DNA from: Clostridiales bacterium CHKCI006
Lineage (GTDB): Bacteria; Bacillota_I; Bacilli_A; Erysipelotrichales; Coprobacillaceae
DNA length: 45,107 nt
Direction: 5' to 3'
Assembly: GCA_900018345.1 (NCBI GenBank)
Contig: FCNA01000152.1
Location: 1 to 45,107 of the forward strand
The notes beneath the pieces are model-generated. The model had not been told where the DNA came from and searched no databases. It saw only the letters and a list, made by a program, of their open reading frames with translations. Both the position numbers and the translations under genes were made by a program. Positions 23,298-32,210 of this stretch are shown here, in pieces. Every line of letters starts with the position of its first letter. Position 1 is the stretch's first letter.

Positions 23298-24955
23298 AAG
23301 TAGTGATTGTTGGGGGCGTCGCTGCGGGGGCTTCATTAGCGGCACGTTTAAGAAGACTGGACAAGGATGCCGAGATCATTGTGATCGAAAAAGGGGATTA
23401 TGTTTCTTATGCAAACTGCGGGCTCCCTTATTATGTTTCCGGTGAGATTGCGGACAGAGGGGCCTTATTATTGATGAATCCGGAGGCCTTCAAGCAACGC
23501 TTTGATGTGGATGTAAGGGTGGCGCATGAAGTGACAAAGATCGATCCGGATAAGAAGACGGTGATGATCAAAGATCTGCATCAGGGAGAGGTACTGGAAG
23601 AAAACTATGACTGTTTAGTGATTGCGACCGGTTCTTCACCGATTGTTTTACCGGTTGCCGGGGCAGATAGCGCACGGATTTGTCAGCTTTGGACCTTTAA
23701 TGATTTTGAGAAGATCAAAGAACGTGTTCAACATGAGGATGTAAAGTCCGTCTGTATTGTCGGTGGTGGCTTCGTGGGCCTCGAGACGGCTGAAAACTTA
23801 GCCGAGATGGGGATCTCAGTGGAGATCGTAGAAATGAATCGCCAGGTATTGAATAATCTGGATTATGAAATGGTTCAGCCGATCCATCAGCACCTGAATC
23901 AAAAAGGGGTCCATCTCTCATTAGGAACCGCCTTGACCGGTTTTAAGGATGCAGAAGATGGTATTGCGGTGCAAACCGATAAGTGGACCAAGACTTTTGA
24001 TTTGGCGATTCTTTCTGTGGGCGTGAAGCCGAATAGTGCGTTGGCCAAATCTGCGGGGGTTTCATGCAATACTCGTGGTGCGATCGAGGTGGATGATCAG
24101 TTCCGCACCAATCTTCCGGATATTTATGCCGTTGGCGATGTCATTGAAGTGACTCAGCTAGTCAATGGTCAAAAGACCATGATCCCATTGGCGGGACCGG
24201 CGAATAAACAAGGGCGCATGCTGGCGAATATTCTGGCCGGACGCGAAGCGCATTATGCGGGTTCTTTAGGTACAAGTATTATCAAAGTGTTTGATATGGC
24301 AGCGGCAAGTACGGGCTTGAATGAGAAACAGTTGAATGCGAATGGTTTGGTTCGCCATCAGGATTATGAAGTGGTCCTGATCGAACAACGCTCGCATGCT
24401 GGTTATTATCCGGGCGCAACGACCATGATCTTGAAACTGATCTATGAAAAACAGAGTGAGCGGATCTTAGGAGCACAAGTCGTGGGACGTGATGGGGTCG
24501 ATAAACGCATTGACGTATTAGCAGTAGCGACGCAAACCGGTATGCGGGCGACTCAATTAACGGAACTTCATCTGGCTTATGCACCACCATTTGCTTCAGC
24601 CAAAGATCCTATCAATATGTTGGGTTATGTGGCGGAAAACCAGATCAATGGGGATGTCAAACTCATGATGATGGACGAATATGAGAAAGTCAAAGATCAA
24701 GTAGTTACGCTGGATGTTCGTGAAGCCATGGAGCGACAGGCGGCGAAGATCGAAGGCTCTAAGCATATCCCATATGGCGAGCTCATGGACCGGTATGAAG
24801 AACTGGATCCAAATCAGACGACGGTCATCTATTGTGCGATGGGTGTCCGTGCCTATAACTGTGCTCGCATCCTCAGCTTGCGTGGCTTTAAGGATGTTTA
24901 TGTCCTGACCGGTGGAATGCCTTTCTATCTTGAATATACTTATCGAGCGCATTAA
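23294..24955 (+). CDS. CoA-disulfide reductase fused to rhodanese domain
   Basis: A 553-residue flavoprotein. The FAD site GGVAAGASLAARLRR is N-terminal and the redox cysteine is Cys42 in YANCGLPYY, typical of CoA-disulfide and persulfide reductases with a single active Cys. An NAD site (VCIVGGGFVGLETAENL) follows at about residue 155. Residues about 460-553 form a rhodanese domain with CAMGVR as the active loop. Family members reduce CoA disulfide, CoA persulfide or polysulfide with NAD(P)H. It may protect thiols or handle sulfane sulfur in this anaerobe. It overlaps the GH1 gene by four bases. Confidence 0.85.
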   Translation: MKVVIVGGVAAGASLAARLRRLDKDAEIIVIEKGDYVSYANCGLPYYVSGEIADRGALLLMNPEAFKQRFDVDVRVAHEVTKIDPDKKTVMIKDLHQGEVLEENYDCLVIATGSSPIVLPVAGADSARICQLWTFNDFEKIKERVQHEDVKSVCIVGGGFVGLETAENLAEMGISVEIVEMNRQVLNNLDYEMVQPIHQHLNQKGVHLSLGTALTGFKDAEDGIAVQTDKWTKTFDLAILSVGVKPNSALAKSAGVSCNTRGAIEVDDQFRTNLPDIYAVGDVIEVTQLVNGQKTMIPLAGPANKQGRMLANILAGREAHYAGSLGTSIIKVFDMAAASTGLNEKQLNANGLVRHQDYEVVLIEQRSHAGYYPGATTMILKLIYEKQSERILGAQVVGRDGVDKRIDVLAVATQTGMRATQLTELHLAYAPPFASAKDPINMLGYVAENQINGDVKLMMMDEYEKVKDQVVTLDVREAMERQAAKIEGSKHIPYGELMDRYEELDPNQTTVIYCAMGVRAYNCARILSLRGFKDVYVLTGGMPFYLEYTYRAH

Positions 24956-25120
24956 AGTACAGGTGGATGGGCTGCCGGATAGATATGAACACAGGCCTTC
25001 GATACGGCTTGATGTTTCAGAACGCTGGCTTATCCCCATTGTGGTGGAAAACAGCTTTCATCGTGACTATCCAAGCGCTGCTTAAAGAATGTTTTCCGGA
25101 ATGAAAGAAAGGGAAAAAAC

Positions 25121-25780
25121 ATGTGGAAAAAAGGCTTGATCATTGTTTTGGTGCTTGTGATCGGAGTGGGTGTTTACACTTGTCGCGGCTACTTATTTGG
25201 TCCCAGTACGGCACCTGTTGATGATCATACGAATGCAGATTTTGGGATCGACTCCCTGACTAGCTCAGTGGATCAGGATGAAGATGGCCTGGATGACCAA
25301 AGCGATATCCTGCAGGGTGCCCGCCATTACATTGCGACGAAGCCGATCTATGAAAGTCGTTATTATGCGGGTGGCTATCCGGATGATGGCTACGGGGTAT
25401 GTACGGATGTAGTGGCCTTTGCGATGCGTGAAGCAGGTTATGATCTTCAGATACTGGTCAGTCAGGATATTCAAGCCTATCCAGAACGCTATGCCATCGA
25501 AGTGCCGGATGCCAATATTGACTTTCGACGAGTCCGTAATCTCAAGGTATATTTAGATGGGCATGCGATCTCACTGACGCAAGATCCATCGGATATCTCC
25601 CAATGGCAGGGCGGCGATATTGTCGTCTTCTCCAATCATATTGGCATTGTTTCGGATGTGCGTAATCGTCGTGGGATTCCTTATGTCATTCATCATAGCA
25701 GTCGCTTTCAGACAGCCTATGAACAGGATATTCTGGAAAAACGCGAGGATATTGTCGGCCATTATCGTATCAGTGAATAA
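25121..25780 (+). CDS. DUF1287 membrane-anchored protein
   Basis: A 219-residue protein with one N-terminal membrane segment or signal anchor (residues about 4-22) and an extracellular DUF1287-like domain. The domain shows YGVCTDVVAFAMREAGYDL (Cys as possible nucleophile), GDIVVFSNHIGIVSD (His) and VIHHSS. This is the Cys-His layout of NlpC/P60-like folds, suggesting a cell-wall hydrolase or amidase; activity is not shown. A weak GAAAGGGAAAAAAC site precedes the start. The 165 bp after the CoADR gene hold no other gene I trust. A double terminator follows. Confidence 0.75.
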   Translation: MWKKGLIIVLVLVIGVGVYTCRGYLFGPSTAPVDDHTNADFGIDSLTSSVDQDEDGLDDQSDILQGARHYIATKPIYESRYYAGGYPDDGYGVCTDVVAFAMREAGYDLQILVSQDIQAYPERYAIEVPDANIDFRRVRNLKVYLDGHAISLTQDPSDISQWQGGDIVVFSNHIGIVSDVRNRRGIPYVIHHSSRFQTAYEQDILEKREDIVGHYRISE

Positions 25781-25800
25781 GTGACATGATAAAAAACAAA

Positions 25801-25857
25801 AAATCCTCGGATGAGGATTTGCTTTACCCGCCAGTAAATAGCTGGCGGTATTTTTTT
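25801..25857 (+). terminator. double hairpin terminator
   Basis: AAATCCTC/GAGGATTT at 25801-25820, then CCGCCAG (25828-25834) with CTGGCGG (25842-25848) and seven Ts. It separates the DUF1287 gene from the convergent VWA gene. Confidence 0.8.
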
Positions 25858-25873
25858 GATAAGCAATTGACGA

Positions 25874-27706
25874 TTAGATAGAAATCTGTCTTAATAGTTT
25901 CATCAATTCTTCTGGCAGTGTTTGGATATCTTCAATAAAGAGGCCGTTGGGATAGGTTTGGGTGATGAGAGGGGCCGTCTGGATTCCAATGCCGATCACG
26001 TCAATTTGATGATGTTGGTGATAGTAGGCACATAACTCGTGAATATGCTTGACGCCATGCGTATCGCCATCTGAAAGGACAAAGACAAAGCCTTTGCGTT
26101 TCCGTTTATAATTAGCCAGTTCTTTTAAAACGTATTCCAAAGCAATGTCCTCATGCGTACCACCGGAAGGGTGCATGGTAAAGATGCGGTCAAGCAGATA
26201 GCGACGTGATGACTCCTGAAACTCAATGATGCGTGTGAGCTGGACCTGGTTTGATCCCAATGCTTTATGAGCAGAAATGGCAAAGGGAATTTTTAACGTC
26301 TGCATGACTCTGGCCAGTTCATAACAGCCTTTCATCGTATTGATGATCTTCTGTCCGCTCATGGACTCACTATTATCGACAAGAATATAGACGCATAGAT
26401 CCTTTTTTTGTCCTTCTTTGTGTTTTTTAAAGACATGCCCATCCAAATTTGCCCGATAGAGATTAGGCGTGTCAAGTGTTCTGCCATAGGCTAGATGATG
26501 TTTGGTCTGACTTTTAGAGGCGTACATCTGTTCACGTTTAAACAGGCGGGCTAAACGATTGCTGCGTGCAATACTTTCCGGCAGATGGGCTTTGGCCAGC
26601 TGTCCATCCGCCGTTGGTGTGGTTCGCGACAGGGGCATCAGCAGGATCTGTTTTTCGATGTCTGCTTCCTCTGTCTGCTTTCGAAAGGCCTGCTGTTTCT
26701 CTTTTTCTTTTTTCTGCTCACGTCGATGAATTTCTGCAAAGCGTTCATGTGCTAATTTTTTTTCATCCTGGTCTTCCATCGCTTCGAGGTGGGAGAGCTC
26801 TTCTTGACTGAGGTCCAAAGCATATTTCGTTGGTGCTTTCTCTGGTTTTACCTGTGTGGGTTCCCCAGCCTGAAAAGAGATGGCAATTTCACTTGACATC
26901 TGGTCGAAAAGACTGCTGGTCGCACCGGCAATCTTCGATCCATTCAGAATGGTATCCAGGATTTCTTTGACGGTTTCCTGCAGCACAGGGGTACATAGGG
27001 TCAGGATCTGTTTGGCGATAGTGACACGTTCAGGGGTTGACTGGGCCAAAAGCCGACCGCGTATGGCCAGTTGACGGATTGCTTCAAAAGCATCCGGCAG
27101 ATAAAGCGGCAATTGCGTGATGGCCGTTTTTAATGAGTAGCGATAGCCGTAAGTGGCAACCAGCATGATCTCTGCAATGATCTGATCCATCAAGAAAGGT
27201 GTTTTAGGTGGATGGGATAGCGTGTGATGGGTCATCGTTTGTCTGGCATTCATGAGGGCTGTCCAGGTTTCAGGATAAGCAATCCCCATGGCATTATCTA
27301 AGGCGCCTTCTTCCAGGGCATGAACGACTAGGGGCAGATTGATCGATAGCACGTAAGTGTGGGTCTGCTGACGTAATTTGGCATAAGTGATCGTGTGGTC
27401 TAAGAAGGCCCGACCGGCCTGATTCATATCACGCAGACTGTCTTTGGCATTTTGGTAGAGTGCGTTTAAACAGGCAAAATCCGTATAGCGGGCTCTGGCA
27501 AGTTCATGATAGAGCAATCCCTCCAGCATCAGCTGATAACCTTCAGGGTGGTAATGCTCCAAATAGCGATAAGGCGCCTGTGATCCTAACGCAATCGTAT
27601 TGCCTTTGAGCTGATGATTCACCGAATCATCAATGACTAGACGAAGCGGATAAGGGGCATAGAGGTCGGTGATTCTTTTGAGCTTGGTACGATCAGGTGT
27701 TGGCAT
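25874..27706 (-). CDS. VWA-domain protein, MoxR partner
   Basis: A 610-residue cytoplasmic protein. The C-terminal von Willebrand A domain (about 415-605) has the metal-site motif DNSESMSG (DxSxS). The middle (300-350) is a highly charged helical stretch and the N-terminal half is helical. It pairs with the AAA+ protein encoded just upstream, with a 14-bp overlap of the genes, the usual layout of MoxR/VWA chaperone pairs such as RavA/ViaA. Family pairs insert metals or remodel protein complexes; the client here is unknown. Its start lies inside the ATPase gene, so translation is coupled. Confidence 0.8.
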   Translation of the reverse strand: MPTPDRTKLKRITDLYAPYPLRLVIDDSVNHQLKGNTIALGSQAPYRYLEHYHPEGYQLMLEGLLYHELARARYTDFACLNALYQNAKDSLRDMNQAGRAFLDHTITYAKLRQQTHTYVLSINLPLVVHALEEGALDNAMGIAYPETWTALMNARQTMTHHTLSHPPKTPFLMDQIIAEIMLVATYGYRYSLKTAITQLPLYLPDAFEAIRQLAIRGRLLAQSTPERVTIAKQILTLCTPVLQETVKEILDTILNGSKIAGATSSLFDQMSSEIAISFQAGEPTQVKPEKAPTKYALDLSQEELSHLEAMEDQDEKKLAHERFAEIHRREQKKEKEKQQAFRKQTEEADIEKQILLMPLSRTTPTADGQLAKAHLPESIARSNRLARLFKREQMYASKSQTKHHLAYGRTLDTPNLYRANLDGHVFKKHKEGQKKDLCVYILVDNSESMSGQKIINTMKGCYELARVMQTLKIPFAISAHKALGSNQVQLTRIIEFQESSRRYLLDRIFTMHPSGGTHEDIALEYVLKELANYKRKRKGFVFVLSDGDTHGVKHIHELCAYYHQHHQIDVIGIGIQTAPLITQTYPNGLFIEDIQTLPEELMKLLRQISI

Positions 27707-29342
27707 CTTTGTCCTCCGTTAGGAAGGTGGAGACAATTTGACGCATTACTGTGCTGGCAGCCCCATTGGTGGCCATGATCTGACGTGGATCCTCAAGATT
27801 TAAGATTTCGTCGTCCTCTTCAGCCAGTTCAGAGATAATGGTCACCAGGCTTGCCCGAATAATGTCACCCTCCAAGTCAACGGTTTTATTCGCCCAGTTC
27901 AACAGGGTCCTGAGGTCGATCCGCTGCGTCGTTTCGTTTCCTTCATTCAGAATGATCTCATTGAATCCTTCCAGCATCTCCGCCATCTGGTTGGCATATT
28001 TTTCATCAAGGCCCGTTTCTTTGACAATGATCTGCGTCATTTTCTCAATCGATAATTGATTGATCTTGATCTTGTTTTGAATGCGTGATTTATGGGACAG
28101 GTTCATTTCATTGGTACCGGCATAGCCGATATTCATACTTTCTCCGAAGCGGAAGAGCGGGTGCGCAGTGATGATTTCCCCATTATCTAGGATCTTTTGT
28201 TTTGTTCCGTCTAAAACATCATTTAAACTGGAAATAATATCACTGTCAACCATGTTGATTTCATCAAAAATAAACATGCCGCCGTATTTCATCATTAAGC
28301 TAAGCGGACCGTATTCAAACACCGTTTCCCCATTGCGCAAGACATACTTCCCAAAGAGGCTGGACTCGTCAATGGCGCGACTGCCGACCATCTTTAAAGA
28401 AGGCAGTCCTAAAGCGCCGGCAATGCAGAGCAGTTTGGTTGTCTTTCCGGTGCCGGAAGGACCATAGTAAAGGCAGGACCAGGTCTTGCCGCGTTTAAAG
28501 GAACGAATCAGTTCGATATCACTGCGGTCTAAAAAAGCGCGGTTTTGCAGATAGAGACGTTCGTTGGCCTGGATGGATTCCTGTAAGAAGAGCGGCAGTT
28601 TCGCTTTCTCTTCTTGAGGGTAGAGCTCGCAAACATCCGGTAAATCATAATCCGTTGGATGATAAGAAGCATAGTGGTTTTTTTCATCTTCCAGATCCAG
28701 TAAAAGATGTTCTGGATCTTGCTGGAACAAAAAGAGCGGTACGAGGGACTGGGCCGCAAAGGATAAACGTTTTTGTTCCATGACTTCGGCTACTGAATCA
28801 TAGTAGAGTGCCAGATAACCGTTGGGATGTGACAAAATGGATTGGACGAGTGCCATCAGCTGATCGCTAAGAGTCATGACATTCTGATGATCATCCGCAT
28901 CCCAGTTATCGCCATGGAGATGTTTTGCCATATTTATATGGCGCCAGGCTTCATAGATCGGTTTGAATTCTTCTATTTGATAATGGTTATATAAATAGTT
29001 AATGGCCGTCAATAAGAGCCGATACAGACGCTCATCACTGGCCTGATCAGTTGCGGCCAGCATAAAGCGGTGTTCATGGATAAAGTATTCCAGATAAACC
29101 CCTGTCTCATGCTGGTGACTGAGTGAGAATAAGAGGGATTGGGTGTGTAAAAGCACATAGACTTCATCCTTGTCAATATCACTATGAACGATTCCTTTCA
29201 GTGCTTTTTGATTATTGGTGGCAAAATAACTGGTCCCCTCGATCAGTTGCTGTTCTGTATTTTCGCCATAGAGGATATGCTCAGCCTGATAACCAGGTGC
29301 CAGGGAATAAGGTTTATATTGTTTGAGTTCATTGAGCAACAT
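27693..29342 (-). CDS. MoxR-type AAA+ ATPase
   Basis: A 549-residue ATPase. An N-terminal region of about 270 residues without clear motifs is followed by Walker A GPSGTGKTT, Walker B GMFIFDEIN, and sensor segments (GTNEMNLSHKSRIQNK). It is longer than simple MoxR proteins (about 320 residues) because of the N-terminal domain. It forms an operon with the VWA protein. A start with GGAG upstream lies at 29342. It probably works as a hexamer that remodels a client protein, with the VWA protein as adaptor. Confidence 0.82.
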   Translation of the reverse strand: MLLNELKQYKPYSLAPGYQAEHILYGENTEQQLIEGTSYFATNNQKALKGIVHSDIDKDEVYVLLHTQSLLFSLSHQHETGVYLEYFIHEHRFMLAATDQASDERLYRLLLTAINYLYNHYQIEEFKPIYEAWRHINMAKHLHGDNWDADDHQNVMTLSDQLMALVQSILSHPNGYLALYYDSVAEVMEQKRLSFAAQSLVPLFLFQQDPEHLLLDLEDEKNHYASYHPTDYDLPDVCELYPQEEKAKLPLFLQESIQANERLYLQNRAFLDRSDIELIRSFKRGKTWSCLYYGPSGTGKTTKLLCIAGALGLPSLKMVGSRAIDESSLFGKYVLRNGETVFEYGPLSLMMKYGGMFIFDEINMVDSDIISSLNDVLDGTKQKILDNGEIITAHPLFRFGESMNIGYAGTNEMNLSHKSRIQNKIKINQLSIEKMTQIIVKETGLDEKYANQMAEMLEGFNEIILNEGNETTQRIDLRTLLNWANKTVDLEGDIIRASLVTIISELAEEDDEILNLEDPRQIMATNGAASTVMRQIVSTFLTEDKDANT

Positions 29343-29838
29343 ATATTTTTCTCCTTTACCTCCCCATTATAACATGCCCCTTTGCGTTAGACAAATATCT
29401 TGATTTCATCATGATAAATTCATCAGTCTAAAGTCAGGTTGAATAAAAAAGAGAGTTTGAGGACAAACGCTGCCAGGCAGTTTCTGACGCTTTTCACAGA
29501 TATATTCACCAATCTGAACAGTCCCTTTCTTCAGAGAAAAAAATACCGGCTTGATGATCTCTTCGGTTTTTTCACCAAAAGAGTTATCTGATTGAATTTC
29601 ATAGATAGGCAACGAAGCATTAGTAATCATTTACTTCGCTCTTTTGCAAAAGGGTGTCGCAATGCGCTTTTTATTCTACAGGATTTACTTCAGTGTTCCC
29701 GGCTGCTATTTCGTTTTTCCAGCCCCAATCAGAATGCCCGCTGCTCCCAGACTCGCTATGAGTGGGAGCGGCATCTCACCATTGAAATTCATGGTATGTC
29801 CATTCTCTTTTTAAAGAAAACTAAAAGAGGCTTTTGTA
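29343..29838. other. intergenic region, no intact gene
   Basis: A 73-codon reverse frame (29409-29630) and a forward frame (29592 on) are present, but neither has a ribosome site or a recognisable motif. An imperfect hairpin near 29733-29765 (GCTGCTCCCA with TGGGAGCGGC, 13-nt loop) lacks a T run. I see no named element. Confidence 0.4.
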
Positions 29839-29867
29839 TTGCTTTTAGCAATCAAAAGAGATATAAT
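29839..29867 (+). promoter_or_regulatory. promoter and likely operator of the toxin-antitoxin operon
   Basis: TTGCTT (29839-29844), 17 bp, TATAAT (29862-29867). ATTGC-TTTTA-GCAAT overlaps the -35 and could be the antitoxin binding site. Confidence 0.6.
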
Positions 29868-29898
29868 AAAGTCAGAAAATCAAAGCGAGGTGATTATC

Positions 29899-30216
29899 AT
29901 GGCACGAACTGCATCCAGAACTGCAAATATATATACAAGAGTGGATCCTGAAACAAAAGAACAGGCAGAGGCGATTCTGAATCAGCTTGGGATTCCTATG
30001 TCGAATGCAATCGGAATGTTCCTGAAGCAGGTCGTTCTCCATCGCGGCATACCGTTTGAAATGAAGCTTCCTGCCACAAAGCCAGTCGCAATTGGCGATA
30101 TGACGAAAGAACAGATTGATATGGAACTTCAAAAAGGTATGGATGATATCGCCGCAGGCCGCGTTGTCTCTGCAGATGAAGTAGAAGCAGAAATGAGGAG
30201 ATTGTACGGTATATGA
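29899..30216 (+). CDS. RelB/DinJ-family antitoxin
   Basis: A 105-residue antitoxin. The N-terminus (RTANIYTRVDPETKEQAEAIL, NQLGIPMSNAIGMFLKQVV) is the ribbon-helix-helix of RelB/DinJ proteins, which binds DNA as a dimer and autorepresses. The acidic C-terminus (MTKEQIDMELQKGMDDIAAG) would wrap the toxin. GCGAGGTG precedes the ATG. It overlaps the toxin gene by four bases (ATGA), so their translation is coupled. Confidence 0.85.
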   Translation: MARTASRTANIYTRVDPETKEQAEAILNQLGIPMSNAIGMFLKQVVLHRGIPFEMKLPATKPVAIGDMTKEQIDMELQKGMDDIAAGRVVSADEVEAEMRRLYGI

Positions 30217-30542
30217 AGATAAAGATCGTATATACCTTTCAAGCACGGCAGGATTTAAAAAATATTTACGAATATATTGCTAATTCGCTCCATGCGCCAG
30301 ATACAGCCCGCAATATGTACCGGCAGATCATACAAAGCGCACGTTCTCTTGAACCCATGCCGGAGCGGAATCTGCTCTATAAAGAAGAACCATGGCACAG
30401 CCAAGGTGTTCGTTTCATACCAGTAAAAAAATACTTGCTGTTTTATACCGTCAACAATGAAACGCATACAGTATCCATTGTCCGTATTCTTTATGGTGGG
30501 ATGGATATTAACCATCAGTTGGAAGAAACCAATGATTTTTAA
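30213..30542 (+). CDS. RelE/ParE-superfamily toxin
   Basis: A 109-residue toxin. The opening (YTFQARQDLKNIYEYIANSL) and the end (VRFIPVKKYLLFYTVNNETHTVSIVRILYGGMD) fit the RelE/ParE fold, in which the first helices are followed by a beta sheet with the active site. The order antitoxin-toxin and the four-base overlap are classical. Whether it cuts mRNA on ribosomes (RelE) or poisons gyrase (ParE) cannot be told. It is intact, in contrast to the stub at 14226-14357. A strong terminator follows. Confidence 0.82.
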   Translation: MKIKIVYTFQARQDLKNIYEYIANSLHAPDTARNMYRQIIQSARSLEPMPERNLLYKEEPWHSQGVRFIPVKKYLLFYTVNNETHTVSIVRILYGGMDINHQLEETNDF

Positions 30543-30563
30543 TATCTCAATATAGAGTGAAAG

Positions 30564-30587
30564 CGTCGATACCGATCGACGTTTTTT
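30564..30587 (+). terminator. terminator of the toxin-antitoxin operon
   Basis: CGTCGAT-ACCG-ATCGACG followed by six Ts, 22 nt after the toxin stop. Confidence 0.85.
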
Positions 30588-30741
30588 CTTTGCGTAAAAC
30601 GATTCAAAGTTTTCCTGAGTGGCAATCGGCCTATATTTATGCCGTCACCGGATTTTTCCGTCTATTTATTCATCATTTTATATTTTTACTCTATTTTTCC
30701 TATTACATGGATAAAGCCATCATGAGTATTACCTACGTGGT

Positions 30742-30906
30742 TTAGTACAATTTTACTTCATTTATATTTTCGGCAGATATCTGGATACGCTTTGTTTTTT
30801 CCTCGCTAGAAATCGCGTATTCCTTTTTGTCTAAAAATGTGCTTAAGATTCTGATTAATGATGGCATATCGCTTTTGGTAAGACAAATATCATGAATTGA
30901 TTATCA
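30742..30906 (-). pseudogene. tail-like open fragment, unidentified
   Basis: A 54-codon reverse frame reads like a protein C-terminus (LIRILSTFLDKKEYAISSEE, ending ENINEVKLY) with no start or ribosome site. Probably a remnant. The family is not recognised. Confidence 0.25.
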
Positions 30907-30925
30907 AAAAGGTGTTATCAGGAAG

Positions 30926-30953
30926 GCAAAAAGAAAACAGTGTTGTCACTGTT
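30926..30953 (-). terminator. terminator after the truncated SDR gene
   Basis: AACAGTG-TTGT-CACTGTT with a T-rich run on the minus strand (complement of AAAAAGAAAA). Confidence 0.65.
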
Positions 30954-30977
30954 TAGTTGTTTTCAGACATGGCGGAT

Positions 30978-31139
30978 TCATTCCTGTACTAAGGTTTGCG
31001 TGTTCTTGTCCAGCAGTTCCTGATTGAGATCCGCTGACACCACTTTAGCGCCTTCTTTGGCAAATTGACGTGCTGTCTGAAAGCTAATTCCTCCGGCAGC
31101 ACCTATAATCAAAACGACTTTTCCTTCACATTTACCCAT
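30978..31139 (-). pseudogene. truncated short-chain dehydrogenase gene
   Basis: Starts with a good GGAGGAG site and reads GKVVLIIGAAGGISFQTARQ, the NAD(P)-binding GxxxGI start of short-chain dehydrogenases, then FAKEGAKVVSADLN. It stops after 53 residues, where the family has about 250. The catalytic Ser-Tyr-Lys part is missing, yet a terminator follows 25 bp later. An internal deletion that removed most of the gene is the simplest reading. The promoter-side palindrome at 31176-31196 is intact. Confidence 0.7.
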
Positions 31140-31175
31140 TTTTTACTCCTCCTCAATGTATGTGATTTGTCTTGT

Positions 31176-31196
31176 GATAACTTTGACAAAGTTATC
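31176..31196. promoter_or_regulatory. 21-bp perfect palindromic operator
   Basis: GATAACTTTG-A-CAAAGTTATC. It lies 37 bp upstream of the truncated SDR start, next to a broken LysR gene. It fits an operator for a dimeric regulator; the ATAAC...GTTAT arms contain a T-N11-A pattern seen in LysR boxes. Confidence 0.55.
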
Positions 31197-31271
31197 TTAA
31201 CAGATGACATGCCTTCAAAAAAGCAAATAAAAATAGCGATGATGCGATCTTTGCAAAGATTTCTTGTAATT

Positions 31272-31296
31272 AAAAAGTGCCAACTCAAATGGCACT
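31272..31296 (-). terminator. terminator of the permease-methyltransferase-LysR operon
   Basis: AGTGCCA (31276-31282) with TGGCACT (31290-31296), then five Ts on the minus strand. It touches the stop codon of the LysR reading frame. Confidence 0.8.
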
Positions 31297-32195
31297 CTAT
31301 GTGAAGTGGCGGATGACCTCCTGAACGATCGACGTCTTGGATTGTCTAGTCATCAGGGCAATCCCGCAGATGACGGTTTCTTTGATCTTGATGATCTTCA
31401 ATTCTTTTTGACTGTTCAACTGGAGATGTTCCACTAATTCTTCCTGAATCAGGCCGATGCGGTCATTTTCCTGAATCGTGAGCTGCCAGGCATCCAGGGC
31501 GTCGGTCTGCAGCAGGATCTGGCATGGACCATAGGGTCCTAGCAGCTGTTCGAAATCGTTCTGTCCTTCCATGCTCAGCAAAACTAACGGATGCCTGGAG
31601 ATGGATTTTAAGGACAGGGACTGGTAATGGGCCAGAGGCGAGCTGGCGGCTACACAGGCTGCCAGTTTGCCCTGGGCGATTGGATAGATCTCAATTCCGC
31701 TGAGGGTATCCATGGTATCCAAGTATTGTCCGTCTACTTTCATGCGTCCAAAAAACGATACGATCTCCTGACAGGTGATTCCTAGAGCGCCTGGTAGACC
31801 TGATGTCGATTCTGCGTATAGATGCGGATCTTGACATGTGGAAATTGCTGGTTAAATGTTCGAAACAAGTGCGGCAGGACGATGGAACGCAAGACCAGAT
31901 TGACATAGACATCCAGTGCACCAGCAAGATCAGAGGCTGGTCTAGCGTGGATCTCGCTGAGTCCTGCTTCATAGATGCGAATGATCTTTTGGGCAGTGTC
32001 GAGAAAAATATCTCCTTCTTTGGTCAATTCGATCCCGAATTGTCCGCGAACTAACAGCTTAGCGCCCGCTTCGTTTTCCATTTTTCCCAGCGAAGCACTC
32101 AATGCCTGTGGGGTAACAAAGAGCTTCTTTGCCGCCGCTGATAAGGAAGAAGATTCGGCAATCTCAATGAAATCTTTTAACTGTTCGATGCGCAT
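31297..32195 (-). pseudogene. frameshifted LysR-family regulator gene
   Basis: The first frame (MRIEQLKDFIEIAESSSLSA...) is a LysR winged helix followed by the start of the sensor domain, and stops at TAG 31782-31784. The second frame (LGITCQEIVSFFGRMKVDG... to 31297) is the rest of the sensor domain. A single lost base near 31785 joins them smoothly, and the span (899 nt) is one short of a multiple of three. GGAGGG before 32195 sets the start. The repaired product would have about 299 residues. Its likely target was the SDR gene and the palindrome at 31176, both next to it. Confidence 0.75.
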
Positions 32196-32210
32196 TGCCA
32201 ATCCCTCCAT

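Noticed and set aside
24911-25085. A 57-codon frame overlapping the end of the CoA-disulfide reductase gene
   Set aside because: GTG start without a ribosome site, overlapping a real gene, no recognisable motif.
29733-29765. Hairpin GCTGCTCCCA with TGGGAGCGGC
   Set aside because: Imperfect, no T run, no neighbouring gene end that needs it; not called as terminator or operator.
30557-30745. A forward frame of 62 codons with a hydrophobic end
   Set aside because: It starts inside the terminator of the toxin-antitoxin operon and has no ribosome site.
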